Assembly: GCF_001651035.1 (NCBI RefSeq)
Contig: NZ_LXRG01000192.1
Location: 1 to 64,000, forward strand
DNA length: 64,000 bases
Direction: 5' to 3'
Origin: Halomonas sp. ALS9
Lineage (GTDB): Bacteria; Pseudomonadota; Gammaproteobacteria; Pseudomonadales; Halomonadaceae
The notes beneath the pieces were generated by a model. The model saw only the letters and a list, made by a program, of their open reading frames with translations. It did no database searches and was not told the DNA's origin. The translations under genes and the position numbers were made by a program. The stretch's first letter is position 1. Each line of letters opens with the position of its first letter. Shown here piece after piece: positions 46,177-55,614 of this stretch.

Positions 46177-47756
46177 TTAGCATCCAGTTCTAGCAATTGG
46201 CATTTGTGGGAGAGCGTACGCTTAGGTATCCCCAGGCTCTCTGCTGCGAGGGCACGATTCCCGCCGTAGTAAAGCAATCGCTGGCTAATCAGTTGCGCTT
46301 CATAATCACGCACCGCTTGGCGCAGATCATGAATCTTATTCAGCGTGCCGCTGGGTTCTGGTGTTGCTGACTCAGCGCCACTGGCGGTATCACTGGGCAG
46401 TAGTAAGGCTTCAATATCGCCACCAGCGGGCGTCATCGCGCAGGCATAATCGATCAAGTTTTTAAGCTCGCGCACGTTGCCGGGGTAATCACGCTCTTTT
46501 AGCTGCCGCAAAGCAGCGGGCGTGATGCCCATCTCGCTGCGCCCTTCCCGGACACAGAAATCAGCAACAAAGTGCTCCGCCAGGAAGGCGATGTCTTCAC
46601 GCCGTGCTGACAGCGATGGCAGCGAAAGCGGGAACTGGCCTAAGCGATAGTAGAGATCTGCACGAAACCGCTGCTGTTTGATCTGCTCACGGAGTGGCTG
46701 ATGGGTAGCTGCAATAAGACGCAGATCGGCACAGCGTTCTTCGTTCGATCCGAGGGGGCGGTATCGACCACTTTCCAGCACTCTGAGCAGCTTGGCTTGC
46801 AGCGCTAGAGGCATATCGCCGATTTCATCCAGGAACAGCGTACCGCCGTCGGCTTGGGCGATTAGCCCTTCCCTGGCCTGGTCAGCACCAGAAAATGCGC
46901 CTTTAGAGTGGCCGAACAGCTCCGACTCCAGCAGCGACTCGGGGATCGCGGCACAGTTAATCGCCATGAACGGTGCCTTGGCGCGTGCTGAGAAACGGTG
47001 GATCGCTCTGGCCACAAGGTCTTTACCGGTGCCGGTTTCGCCCTGCAGTAGCACCGCTAAATTAGTTTCAGCTGCACGAATCACCTGCAGCCGAAGCTCT
47101 TGCATAGCGATAGAGCTGCCCAGTAAATCGCTCGCCAGCTTGGTCGCTAACCCCTGGCGCCGAGTGTTGTCGTTAAGCTTGGCTAACGAGTCACGCAATA
47201 CCGCTGATTTCTGACGCTCACCCTGGCTACTTGCCAGGCGCGACCACAACCGGCATAGCAGAGCCTCAAAAGCGACAAAATTGCTGCACTCCATGAGGCT
47301 CGTCAAAGTGGTCGCTTGCGTTACAAAGGCGAGCACGCCCAGCCATTCACGCGAGCTGTCCTGTAGCCGTAACGGCCTCACATGTAGCCGCAAGTTGCCG
47401 TTCAAGGCGGCCATTTGGGCTTGAAAACCGGGGTGATCAAGCCGGGTACGCGCTTCCCCCACGCCCAGTGTTACCGGTTTACCGGTACGAATGGCATGGG
47501 CGTAGGGGTGACTAAACTCATCACAGTTGAAACGCGCCTCACTATTGTCACGGCCCACCCAGCGGCCACTGCTGTCTAGATAGAGGCACTCTACCCATGC
47601 CAGACCCAGACTATTGGCCAGCAGCTGGCGGCTGCGTAAGCGCAGCTCCCGTGGCGTGCTACTTTCAACCAGCGCAAGCGCCATTGGCATAGCCGCCAGC
47701 CCGGCCAAAGGCTGTGCTTCGCTAGCAGTGCGCTGGTCAAGAGCCTTTACCTGCAT
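46173..47756 (-). CDS. vasH: Sigma-54-dependent T6SS activator VasH
   Basis: This bacterial enhancer-binding protein activates RpoN-dependent T6SS promoters, typically hcp. The N-terminal 180 residues look GAF-like. The AAA+ domain has Walker A GETGTGKD (239-246), Walker B GGTLFLDE (304-311) and the sigma-54 loop GAFSGA (286-291), where Ser replaces the usual Thr of GAFTGA. A C-terminal Fis-type helix-turn-helix ([18 protein letters not shown], about 500-518) binds DNA. It begins five bases after the tssH stop. Its likely target is the sigma-54 promoter at 60,200-60,216. Confidence 0.93.
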   Translation of the reverse strand: MQVKALDQRTASEAQPLAGLAAMPMALALVESSTPRELRLRSRQLLANSLGLAWVECLYLDSSGRWVGRDNSEARFNCDEFSHPYAHAIRTGKPVTLGVGEARTRLDHPGFQAQMAALNGNLRLHVRPLRLQDSSREWLGVLAFVTQATTLTSLMECSNFVAFEALLCRLWSRLASSQGERQKSAVLRDSLAKLNDNTRRQGLATKLASDLLGSSIAMQELRLQVIRAAETNLAVLLQGETGTGKDLVARAIHRFSARAKAPFMAINCAAIPESLLESELFGHSKGAFSGADQAREGLIAQADGGTLFLDEIGDMPLALQAKLLRVLESGRYRPLGSNEERCADLRLIAATHQPLREQIKQQRFRADLYYRLGQFPLSLPSLSARREDIAFLAEHFVADFCVREGRSEMGITPAALRQLKERDYPGNVRELKNLIDYACAMTPAGGDIEALLLPSDTASGAESATPEPSGTLNKIHDLRQAVRDYEAQLISQRLLYYGGNRALAAESLGIPKRTLSHKCQLLELDAK

Positions 47757-47760
47757 GGCG

Positions 47761-50382
47761 CTATGCCACCTCCGCAGTAAACAGACCGCTATCCGTATCG
47801 GTACCCAGCACTACCCGGCTAACTGTTTCACGCCGCGCCATACGTTCGAGCAGCGCACGAGAAAGCGGCGGCAGCAGTTCACCATCAATCACCGACTCCA
47901 ACATCCTTGCGCCGTTTTCACTCCGCGTCGCACGCTTGCAAATCGCCTCGGCCAGGCTGTCATCAAGTACCACCTCGGCCTGACGATGGCGCTCGCGGAT
48001 GCGTGTTGCCAAGGTATCCAACTTGGCCTTGACGATGTCGCGTAGGGTATCGCCGTCCAGCGGCAAGTAAGGCACCACTTCCATACGCGCCAATAGCGCC
48101 GGTTTGAAAAACTCTGCCAGCACCGGATAAAGCGCGGCATCCAGCGCCGCCGGATCATCGCCATAGCTGACGATGGCTTCGTAGCCCAGGTTGGAGGTCA
48201 GGAAGAACAGCACGTTTTTGCAGTCAATCACGCGCCCTTCGCCGTCCGCCAATTCGCCTTTATCAAACGCCTGGTAGAAGAGATTCAGTACATCGGGGTG
48301 GGCTTTTTCGACTTCGTCTAGCAGCACCACTGAATAAGGGCGCTGACGGATCGCTTCAGTCAGTAACCCACCTTCACCAAACCCGACGTATCCCGGCGGC
48401 GAGCCAATCAGGCGTGAAACCGTATGTTTCTCTTGGTATTCCGACATATTGATGGTGGTGAGAAATTGACGACCGCCATACAGCTGGTCGGCAATTTGCA
48501 CCACGGTTTCGGTTTTACCCACACCGCTGGGGCCTACCAGCAGAAATGCGCCCAATGGCCGCCCTGGGCGACGTAGATCCGCGCGCGCGGTTAGCAAATG
48601 GCGATGAATACGCTCAATAGCACTGCCCTGCCCCTGGATTAATGCATCCAGATGCGTCGGCAGTTCGGTGAGCCGCGTTAGCTCATCGCTGGTCATGCGC
48701 TCGACCGGCACGCCCGTCCAGTCGCCAATCACCTGGGCGATCTGGGCTTCTTCAACGCTGGGGTTGACCAGCGCAAACGTTTCTTGAAGCTGGGCCAACT
48801 GCTGCTCCCGTTCGGCGAGTTCTTGATGAACGCCTTCGGGAAGTTGATCCACGGCATCACCTTCCGTTGCCTCTAGCAGTTGGCGATGTAGCGCCACAAT
48901 CGCATCGACGCATTCACGCTGCGCTTGCCAGGCGGCTTCCAGGCTTGCCAACTCCTCTTCCAACCTGACTAAGCGTTCAGTTAAATCGTGGTGGAGCTCG
49001 CTATCGGGTTCGCGACCCAGCAGTCGCTCTCGCTCAACCTGATCGCGCTCACGTAGCGCGGCAGTATGCTCACTCTGCAAATGACTGAGCTTGCGCGGCG
49101 GGGTATCCAAGGCCTGCGCCAGCCGAGTACAGGCGGTATCCAACACGTCGATGGCTTTATCGGGCAGTTGCCGACCGGCCAGGTAACGGGCAGAAAGCGC
49201 AGCGGCGGCACGCAGGCCGCTATCGCCAATCAATACACCATGTGCGCGCTCATACACATCGCGCAAGCCACGTAGAATAACCAGCGCCTGATCAACACTT
49301 GGCTCAGAAATCGCAATCGGCTGAAAACGACGCGACAGCGCTGGGTCTTTTTCAAAGTACTTTTTGTACTCACGCCAGGTAGTGGCGGCGATGGTACGCA
49401 GCTCGCCCCGCGCCAGGGCAGGCTTGAGCAAGTTGGCTGCGTCACCGCCACCTTCCTGGTTGCCAGCACCTATCAGCGTGTGCGCTTCATCAATGAACAG
49501 TAGCGTAGGCCGCGGGGCGTTTTTGACTTCGTCAATCACTGCTTTAAGGCGTTTTTCAAATTCGCCCTTCACCGCGGCGCCGGCTTGTAGCGCACCTAGA
49601 TCAAGGGTCAGCAGCTCAACATCTGCCAGCGCAGCGGGTACTTGCCCCGCCACAATACGGGCGGCTAAACCTTCTACTACGGCACTTTTACCCACCCCGG
49701 CATCGCCAATCACAATGGGGTTGTTTTTGCGCCGACGCCCCAGGATATCGAGCATCTGGTCGATTTCTGGGTCACGCCCCAGAACTGGATCAAGCTCACC
49801 CTTGCGCGCCTGTTCGGTCAGCGAGGTGGCAAAACGGGCCAGCGCGCTGTCATCGCCAGCAGGCTGGGCAGCTTGGCGTTGATTGGCGTCGGCACCATCC
49901 CTAGGCGCTTCGGCTGAATCGGCCGTCAGGCGCTCTAAGTGGCGGCGCAGGTTTTCGCGATTAATATCTTCCAGCAGCGCCGTACTCTTCGGCCCTAAGT
50001 AACGCGGGGCGTTGTGCAGTAGCGCCGTGAAAAGCACCCCGCTGCGTAGCGCTTGATGCCCATACTCGGTGGCTGCCAGCAACCAGGCATCCTGGAGCAG
50101 CTCTACCAATAACGGTGAAAAGCTGGGTGTCGATACCTCAAGATCACGAGGTGGGCGGCTTTCCTCAGCAATTCTTGCGCGCAACTCCTCTACATCAATA
50201 TCAAGCGTTTCCAGCAGTAAACGCACATCACATAGCGGCTGGTCGACCAGCGCCAGCAGCAGATGCCCAGTGGTCACCTCAGGCGCTTGCTGTTCTGCGC
50301 AAAGCACGGCGGCCTGTTCCAGGCCATGACGAGAAATTCCATTCAGTCGACTAATAAGCGCCGGTAGCTCTACCCTAAGCAT
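47761..50382 (-). CDS. tssH: T6SS sheath-recycling ATPase TssH (ClpV)
   Basis: ClpV hexamers disassemble contracted TssB/TssC sheaths. The order is an N-terminal Clp-N-like domain that binds TssC, AAA-1 with Walker A GDAGVGKS near residue 215, a shortened middle domain (about 400-510), and AAA-2 with GPSGVGKT near residue 615. At 873 aa it differs from housekeeping ClpB (4,353-6,950) in its N-terminus and linker. GGAGAG lies just before the ATG. It is in operon with tssL upstream and vasH downstream. Confidence 0.96.
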   Translation of the reverse strand: MLRVELPALISRLNGISRHGLEQAAVLCAEQQAPEVTTGHLLLALVDQPLCDVRLLLETLDIDVEELRARIAEESRPPRDLEVSTPSFSPLLVELLQDAWLLAATEYGHQALRSGVLFTALLHNAPRYLGPKSTALLEDINRENLRRHLERLTADSAEAPRDGADANQRQAAQPAGDDSALARFATSLTEQARKGELDPVLGRDPEIDQMLDILGRRRKNNPIVIGDAGVGKSAVVEGLAARIVAGQVPAALADVELLTLDLGALQAGAAVKGEFEKRLKAVIDEVKNAPRPTLLFIDEAHTLIGAGNQEGGGDAANLLKPALARGELRTIAATTWREYKKYFEKDPALSRRFQPIAISEPSVDQALVILRGLRDVYERAHGVLIGDSGLRAAAALSARYLAGRQLPDKAIDVLDTACTRLAQALDTPPRKLSHLQSEHTAALRERDQVERERLLGREPDSELHHDLTERLVRLEEELASLEAAWQAQRECVDAIVALHRQLLEATEGDAVDQLPEGVHQELAEREQQLAQLQETFALVNPSVEEAQIAQVIGDWTGVPVERMTSDELTRLTELPTHLDALIQGQGSAIERIHRHLLTARADLRRPGRPLGAFLLVGPSGVGKTETVVQIADQLYGGRQFLTTINMSEYQEKHTVSRLIGSPPGYVGFGEGGLLTEAIRQRPYSVVLLDEVEKAHPDVLNLFYQAFDKGELADGEGRVIDCKNVLFFLTSNLGYEAIVSYGDDPAALDAALYPVLAEFFKPALLARMEVVPYLPLDGDTLRDIVKAKLDTLATRIRERHRQAEVVLDDSLAEAICKRATRSENGARMLESVIDGELLPPLSRALLERMARRETVSRVVLGTDTDSGLFTAEVA

Positions 50383-50390
50383 GCTCTCTC

Positions 50391-51236
50391 CTAACGATAA
50401 ATCTGATCGAGTAAAGCTTTGACTTGCTCAGCCTGTTGATCCAGCGACCAAGAAAGCCCCAAATAAATACTCACCAACGTAACGCCGAATAGGGCAAAGA
50501 TGGCCCATAGCGGTAACCCCTCGTGCATCCCCTTGCCACGCCCTTTCACCACATGCTTAAGCGGCTGGGTCAATAATTCGTCGGGTTGCTCTTCAAGCGA
50601 CGCCAACTGGTCACCCAGGGCACGCACGATTTGGTCGTACTCTTCCCGACCCTCGGTTTTCACCCGGTAACGCCCCTCAAACCCGAGACATAGACACAAG
50701 TAGATAAAGGCCAGCATGTCCCGGTAACGTTGTGGCTCTTGCTGCAACCGCGCGAGGATGGAGAAGACTTTTTCACCGCCCCAGGTTTCGTTATGAAATC
50801 TTGCCAGCAGCGAGTGCTCGGCCCACACACTCTGGCGCCCCCAGGGCATGCCCATCACGGTTTCATCGATAAACGAGCACAGCACATAGCGGTAAGCGAG
50901 CAGCGTTGGCCGGTCATAGCCTTGTTCGGTTAGCTCAATTTCGATCGAGGCAATTTCGTCGACCACCTGGCGATAGAGGCGTCCAATATCATCAGCACCG
51001 TCCACCTCACGGACGCGTACCGCCATACCCAGCAGACTGCTTGACGCATCGACCAGCGGGTTTAAATTGTGCCCGCGCAGCCGAAACCAGTAGTCCTCAT
51101 CTGCATTAAGGTGTTGGGCATGGCTATGCACCAACTGCTCAACGCCGCTGTCTTTTATGTGGTCTTCGTGGCGAACCGGCTCACCCATCGGGTAGTCGTT
51201 TTTGGCGTCATTTTGATGCGTGGCAATATCTTGCAT
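50391..51236 (-). CDS. tssL: T6SS membrane protein TssL (DotU/IcmH)
   Basis: TssL is the inner-membrane partner of TssM that contacts the baseplate through TssK and TssE. The cytoplasmic DotU domain fills residues about 45-235 (YVLCSFIDETVMGMPWG, ETWGGEKVFSIL). A single C-terminal membrane helix (LPLWAIFALFGVTLVSIYLG) follows, with only a short periplasmic tail and no peptidoglycan-binding extension. The 281-aa length fits the short form. It begins four bases after the tssK stop. Confidence 0.94.
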   Translation of the reverse strand: MQDIATHQNDAKNDYPMGEPVRHEDHIKDSGVEQLVHSHAQHLNADEDYWFRLRGHNLNPLVDASSSLLGMAVRVREVDGADDIGRLYRQVVDEIASIEIELTEQGYDRPTLLAYRYVLCSFIDETVMGMPWGRQSVWAEHSLLARFHNETWGGEKVFSILARLQQEPQRYRDMLAFIYLCLCLGFEGRYRVKTEGREEYDQIVRALGDQLASLEEQPDELLTQPLKHVVKGRGKGMHEGLPLWAIFALFGVTLVSIYLGLSWSLDQQAEQVKALLDQIYR

Positions 51237-51239
51237 GGC

Positions 51240-52574
51240 TTAACTCCTGATCGCCCAAAACTGCATCTCCAACCCAGGGAACTCGCCTGCCACGTGGAAG
51301 GCAAAACCGCTTGCACCATCCAGCATTCCCCAGGCTTCGCTTTGTCTGCTGAGTTGGAAATAGGTGTAGCCCGCGTGATAAGGCAGCTCGCGAGGGGCCA
51401 CCGGTAGCGGCTCCAAGGGAACCCCCGGTAATTGCAGGCTAATAAGGTCGCGAATACGCTCGACGCTGGCCACTTTGGTTTGCTGTAGAAACTGCTTGCG
51501 AAGGCGCTCATTGGGCATATCGGCGCGCACTGCCAAAATGAATTCGGCTGTTTCGAACAGGCTGGTATCCGAAAGCGGCGCCACCAGTAAGCCAAATTTC
51601 CGCGCCTGTATCTGAATGGCGATAGCGCGGGGCTCAAGCACGGTGGAGAGCGCTTGGCGCATCATCTGCATTAATGGCCGGAACCCACGTTCGGGATGCT
51701 CATGGTCATAAGCAGGACACTCAGGCGGCAAACGCGACTCATCGGTAAACGTGACCAACTCACTCGCGATTTCATACATCGTGTCGTAGAGCCGTTCTGG
51801 ATGAACTTGCCCCAAACGCGATAGATGCTGAAAACGTGGCTGAGCACGGTTTAATAGTTGCAACAGCATGAAATCGGTCACGTCGGCAACGCCTGCCTGA
51901 TTGGGGGTCGACAGCCGCTGGGCGATATTGCGCGCGCGTTCTCGCATCAAGCCGGCCATTTCACCCACAAACCGTTGCAGGCTTGGCGCTGCCTGCACGT
52001 TCAACAAGGTGGGAATAAATTGTTCATCCAGCACCAAGCTGCCGTCGGGGCGGCGCTCTAGAATGCGCGTGACGGCTAAGCAGGCGTAACCACTGCGGTC
52101 TTCTTGCTCTAACAGCAAGCGCGGTGAAACGCGGGCCACATCCAGGTCTGCCATATCACCGTCGCGGGAGTGCAGGTCACGTACGCTGCGCGGTGAAAGG
52201 CGATAACGCGCAGGTAGGTTGTCATCGGGCCAACGCACTTCCCCAACGCTATCCGTGGCCAGTGGCAAACCTAAATACACCACTTGATTGGTAACACCCG
52301 AGTCTGCCACTTCCAGCGCAGAAGGCTCTAGATCATCCTCAGGCAATTGGAAGGCCACGCCATCGGGCATTACGCCGCTCGCCCGGCTAATCGCAATCCG
52401 GCCAAAGCTTAAAAATTCGCTATTCAACTCCAGGGTTAAAAATCCGTACAGATAGTGACTAACCCCCTTAAGCCGCGTATCGATCAACCCTTCAAGGCTA
52501 CGCTGCTGCTGTTGGAAGTGCTGCGGCTTGATGAATAGCCCTTCACTCCATACCACGCGATTGCGACTGGCCAT
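51240..52574 (-). CDS. tssK: T6SS baseplate protein TssK
   Basis: TssK trimers connect the baseplate wedge (TssEFG) to the TssL/TssM membrane complex. The family opening (VVWSEGLFIKPQHFQQQ) is at residues 7-23, and the C-terminal head domain contains LISLQLPGVPLEPLPVAPRELP. The start is the ATG at 52574, which shares its A with the tssJ stop (TGATG); GAAG-rich sequence upstream serves as ribosome site. The 444-aa length is normal. Confidence 0.95.
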   Translation of the reverse strand: MASRNRVVWSEGLFIKPQHFQQQQRSLEGLIDTRLKGVSHYLYGFLTLELNSEFLSFGRIAISRASGVMPDGVAFQLPEDDLEPSALEVADSGVTNQVVYLGLPLATDSVGEVRWPDDNLPARYRLSPRSVRDLHSRDGDMADLDVARVSPRLLLEQEDRSGYACLAVTRILERRPDGSLVLDEQFIPTLLNVQAAPSLQRFVGEMAGLMRERARNIAQRLSTPNQAGVADVTDFMLLQLLNRAQPRFQHLSRLGQVHPERLYDTMYEIASELVTFTDESRLPPECPAYDHEHPERGFRPLMQMMRQALSTVLEPRAIAIQIQARKFGLLVAPLSDTSLFETAEFILAVRADMPNERLRKQFLQQTKVASVERIRDLISLQLPGVPLEPLPVAPRELPYHAGYTYFQLSRQSEAWGMLDGASGFAFHVAGEFPGLEMQFWAIRS

Positions 52575-53113
52575 CACTCTTCCTTCCTTAGTTCTACTTC
52601 ATTGCTGCGCAGATGAACCAGCAAGTGATAATTCTCTGAACTGGCTTTCACTTTGACGACTTTCTTCCACTCCGCCTCATTTGGCTGAGCATAGAACGCA
52701 ATCAAACCGATATAGCGCGCGTCCTCTTCAATGGCGAAGGGCTCGTAAAACTTCCACTGGCCAGGTAGCAAGGTGAAGTCGTCATGGGTCAGGTAGTTAG
52801 TGCCCAATGCCGCCTCTAGATCCTCACTGAGCTGATCCATGTCAGCCGCCATCAACATGGAGTCATCTTTAAGCTGCAAAATTTGAAAGCGCAGCGGCGT
52901 CCCCTCACCATCAATGTTCGGGTTCACATCGGGTTCTGCGACCATGCTTAAATCCACCAAGGTGGGCTGATCTTCCGGATAGCCCACTGGTATAGAGGGA
53001 TCTAGCATGACCTCCCATGCTTTACCGGCTGCTTCACGGGTCGAGGCACAGCCTGTGATCGACAGCAGCACTAAAAGCACCCCAACAAGCCCGAGGCTCT
53101 TGGCCTTGCTCAT
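52574..53113 (-). CDS. tssJ: T6SS outer-membrane lipoprotein TssJ
   Basis: TssJ anchors the TssM periplasmic domain to the outer membrane. The signal peptide ends in the lipobox LSITGC, with Ala-Ser after the lipidated Cys, which favours outer-membrane sorting. The transthyretin-like domain follows. At 179 aa it is typical. The start overlaps the tagH stop by four bases and the stop overlaps the tssK start. Confidence 0.92.
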   Translation of the reverse strand: MSKAKSLGLVGVLLVLLSITGCASTREAAGKAWEVMLDPSIPVGYPEDQPTLVDLSMVAEPDVNPNIDGEGTPLRFQILQLKDDSMLMAADMDQLSEDLEAALGTNYLTHDDFTLLPGQWKFYEPFAIEEDARYIGLIAFYAQPNEAEWKKVVKVKASSENYHLLVHLRSNEVELRKEE

Positions 53114-54591
53114 GCGTCCTCCCGCTGCTGGCGACGAACAGACTGGTCATACGCCTGCTCGAAGACTTCCCAGAACAGTTTTTGGAAGCCTAGCTGGCGG
53201 CCTGAGTTAAGCTCGTGGTAGTAGTGGCGGTACATTTCCCAGGCCCAGCCGTTTTCATCTTCGATACGGGTTCCGGCACCACGATAAGCATGGAAACGTT
53301 TTAGTAGCGCTTCAGGTGAAAAGGCATCCAGAATAGCGGTTAGGGCGTATTCAATGGCTTCTTCTACAGCCGCCTGATGGTGGCCTTGATGACGTAAGCA
53401 CTCCCCCACCGCTTCGGGCGCCGAAAGGTGAACCGGGCTACGCTGGGCCGAAAACATGGTTTCAACGGTGGCTTCATAAGCCTGACCGAGACGCAGCGGG
53501 TTATCTTCGATGGGCTGCAAGCGACGGTCTCGAAGAGGGTATTTGCTATCGTTTTGAGCCTGCTGAAGAGTGCGCAAGCCATTGATAGCAGCCTTTAATG
53601 TTTGACCGGCTTCTTCAAGGAACGCCTGCTGCTCTTCGCTATCACGGAAGGGGATGTCGATATCCAGCCCCCTTAATAGCGGGTCAGCACCAACATGGCC
53701 GAGTGAACGCCCACTAGGCTTTTGCCAGCGATCCTCCAACTGCTCGCCAACGGAACGTTCGAGGTCGTCTATTGCCCGCTCATCCATGCTACTGCTCCTC
53801 TCTGTAGGGTTGCCTGCTGTATAGCCGTTTGGCGAATGACTGCTTGGTGAATAGCCGCTTGTTGAATAACCGCTTGGTGAATAGCTGTCCGGTGAATGGC
53901 TGCCTGGCTTGCGTTTGATCGCTGGCATGCGAACAGCTGCCTCGCGCCGTTCCTGCTGGTCACGCCCTACACTTCCTTCAACACGGTGCTCTGACCCCAT
54001 TAACTCAGGCATTTCATCAAGGGACTCAGACAGTTGAACATTGGCAGAACGGGGATCTAAAGCGGCCATTGGATCTTCGTGCCCCACACCGCGCGCTACC
54101 CCGCCAAGCGCCTCCATGGGATCTTCTTTTTTCGCGGCTTCAGCACGCAGCGGCTGGTCTTCATGCACTAAAGGGCGGCCATAAGCATCTACTGCTTCCT
54201 GCTCTTCATTGACTAGCGAAGCCAGGGGTTGAGCACCGGGCTGGGTTGCCTGCCGATCACCCAAGTGCACCTTGAGGCGGTACTCGCCGACTAACAGTTC
54301 ATCGCCCTCGCTCAAGGCAACCTTGCGGTTTCGCCCAATTGGCAGAGTGGCGTGATTGATAAAGGTGTGGCCGCTGCTATCAATCAGACAGAACTTGCCG
54401 TCAATCTTGCTCACTTGGGCATGCTGCGGGCGAATGCGGCCGGCGTGGTCTTGCAATAGCCAGTCATCATCCGTTGAGCAGCCTAAGGTGCCCCCCACGT
54501 CATGAAAGACGTAGCTACTTGTTGAACGGCCTTCTAGTCGCTCACTATTGGCAATGACCAGCGTTACAGCGGAAATTGGGTTGGCGTTCAT
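53110..54591 (-). CDS. tagH: T6SS FHA-domain protein TagH
   Basis: TagH (VasC/ImpI type) has an N-terminal FHA domain (about residues 25-105, with the G-R/N-H pattern around PIGRNRKVALSEGDELLVG). A low-complexity middle follows, then a C-terminal TagH-specific domain (about 310-490). FHA domains bind phospho-threonine, but no PpkA kinase or PppA phosphatase gene is in the window. Residues 228-257 contain six five-residue repeats of the S-P-S/N-G-Y kind. The 493-aa length is usual. Confidence 0.9.
   Translation of the reverse strand: MNANPISAVTLVIANSERLEGRSTSSYVFHDVGGTLGCSTDDDWLLQDHAGRIRPQHAQVSKIDGKFCLIDSSGHTFINHATLPIGRNRKVALSEGDELLVGEYRLKVHLGDRQATQPGAQPLASLVNEEQEAVDAYGRPLVHEDQPLRAEAAKKEDPMEALGGVARGVGHEDPMAALDPRSANVQLSESLDEMPELMGSEHRVEGSVGRDQQERREAAVRMPAIKRKPGSHSPDSYSPSGYSTSGYSPSSHSPNGYTAGNPTERSSSMDERAIDDLERSVGEQLEDRWQKPSGRSLGHVGADPLLRGLDIDIPFRDSEEQQAFLEEAGQTLKAAINGLRTLQQAQNDSKYPLRDRRLQPIEDNPLRLGQAYEATVETMFSAQRSPVHLSAPEAVGECLRHQGHHQAAVEEAIEYALTAILDAFSPEALLKRFHAYRGAGTRIEDENGWAWEMYRHYYHELNSGRQLGFQKLFWEVFEQAYDQSVRRQQREDA
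53821..53910. repeat. Six 15-bp tandem repeats inside tagH
   Basis: Six units of 15 bp, similar to ATAGCCGCTTGGTGA, begin at 53821, 53836, 53851, 53866, 53881 and 53896. They encode (minus strand) the Ser/Tyr-rich pentapeptide array of TagH residues 228-257. The unit is a multiple of three, so copy-number change would keep the frame. Confidence 0.85.
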
Positions 54592-54594
54592 TGT

Positions 54595-55614
54595 TTAACC
54601 TGTCATCTGAATACGCACTCGGCGGCGTTTTGAGGCGCTGCCGGACTCGGGATTAACAAAGGTGGTCCAGCCGAGCTGGCAGGTGCCAGCATCGCCTAAC
54701 CGCATCGGTTGTACGGCGCTGGGTAATAGCTCTAGCTCAAGGTCGTAGGCCAACGGCTCGCGCAGCACAAACTCAACCAGGGTGCGCAACGGGGCATGCT
54801 CCCTGCCATCAGGTAGGAAGTCGCGAAAACGCTCCAAGGTGAGACCAAATAAACCCAGCACAAATTTGCCGTTAACATCAGCAACGCGCTCACCGGCCAC
54901 CACATCGCTGCCTAACGTCATGGCTGCCATACCGCTTCGGCTGCGTTGATCCATTGGAATCTGAACCCAGCGATGTACCCACTCTTCAATCTGCACATCA
55001 TCAAGGTCAAAGCAGTGCCCGACGATGCTGCAGACAACCTCGGGTGAACGCGATCGGCCTGCCAGCAAACCGGCATAAGCCAGCATCTTGCTCCAGTTGA
55101 TGGGGGTCTCAACGCGCAAGTCACTGTCTGCTAACCCCACCAGGGCAAAAATAGCCGCCGAAAACCCATCGCTAGCGCCATCCTGGTAGCGGATGTAATG
55201 GCGATATTTACGCCAACTGCGGTGCACTAACGCCAGTAAGCGGTTATTGAAAAAATCCAGGAAATCGCCTGCAACACCATCGTGATGGGCTGCCTCATGC
55301 GCTAATGTTTCAAGGTAATAGCTGGGCAACGGCGACTGAGACCCCTGCAGACCCAAGAAGCTAACTTCCAGCTCGTAATGGCCCTCAGGCTGAAAAGCCA
55401 GTGAGAGCACGTCGCTGCTGGGAAAGCCTAGTGATGCTGAGGCGCTATAGCGCACGCGCTCAAAAGCGGGGGCGCCTCGCTGGCCACACTCAAGGTCATC
55501 GCCGTGATGACGATGCAGAAGCTCTACTAGTTGATAAAAATCGTAACGCCGCGCCTTTGCCATCAAAGGGGCAAGCGCTACATCAGAGGCTGCTGCCCCG
55601 ACTGTAAGGTCCAT
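54595..55614 (-). CDS. tssG: T6SS baseplate protein TssG
   Basis: TssG forms the baseplate wedge with TssF and TssE. The family core RRYDFYQLVELLHR starts at residue 22, and the C-terminal CQLGWTTFVNP is conserved. The start at 55614 overlaps the tssF end by 37 bases and gives the usual stretch of about 20-25 residues before the YDFYQ core. An inner ATG at 55563 would remove most of it; neither has a clear ribosome site. Confidence 0.92.
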   Translation of the reverse strand: MDLTVGAAASDVALAPLMAKARRYDFYQLVELLHRHHGDDLECGQRGAPAFERVRYSASASLGFPSSDVLSLAFQPEGHYELEVSFLGLQGSQSPLPSYYLETLAHEAAHHDGVAGDFLDFFNNRLLALVHRSWRKYRHYIRYQDGASDGFSAAIFALVGLADSDLRVETPINWSKMLAYAGLLAGRSRSPEVVCSIVGHCFDLDDVQIEEWVHRWVQIPMDQRSRSGMAAMTLGSDVVAGERVADVNGKFVLGLFGLTLERFRDFLPDGREHAPLRTLVEFVLREPLAYDLELELLPSAVQPMRLGDAGTCQLGWTTFVNPESGSASKRRRVRIQMTG

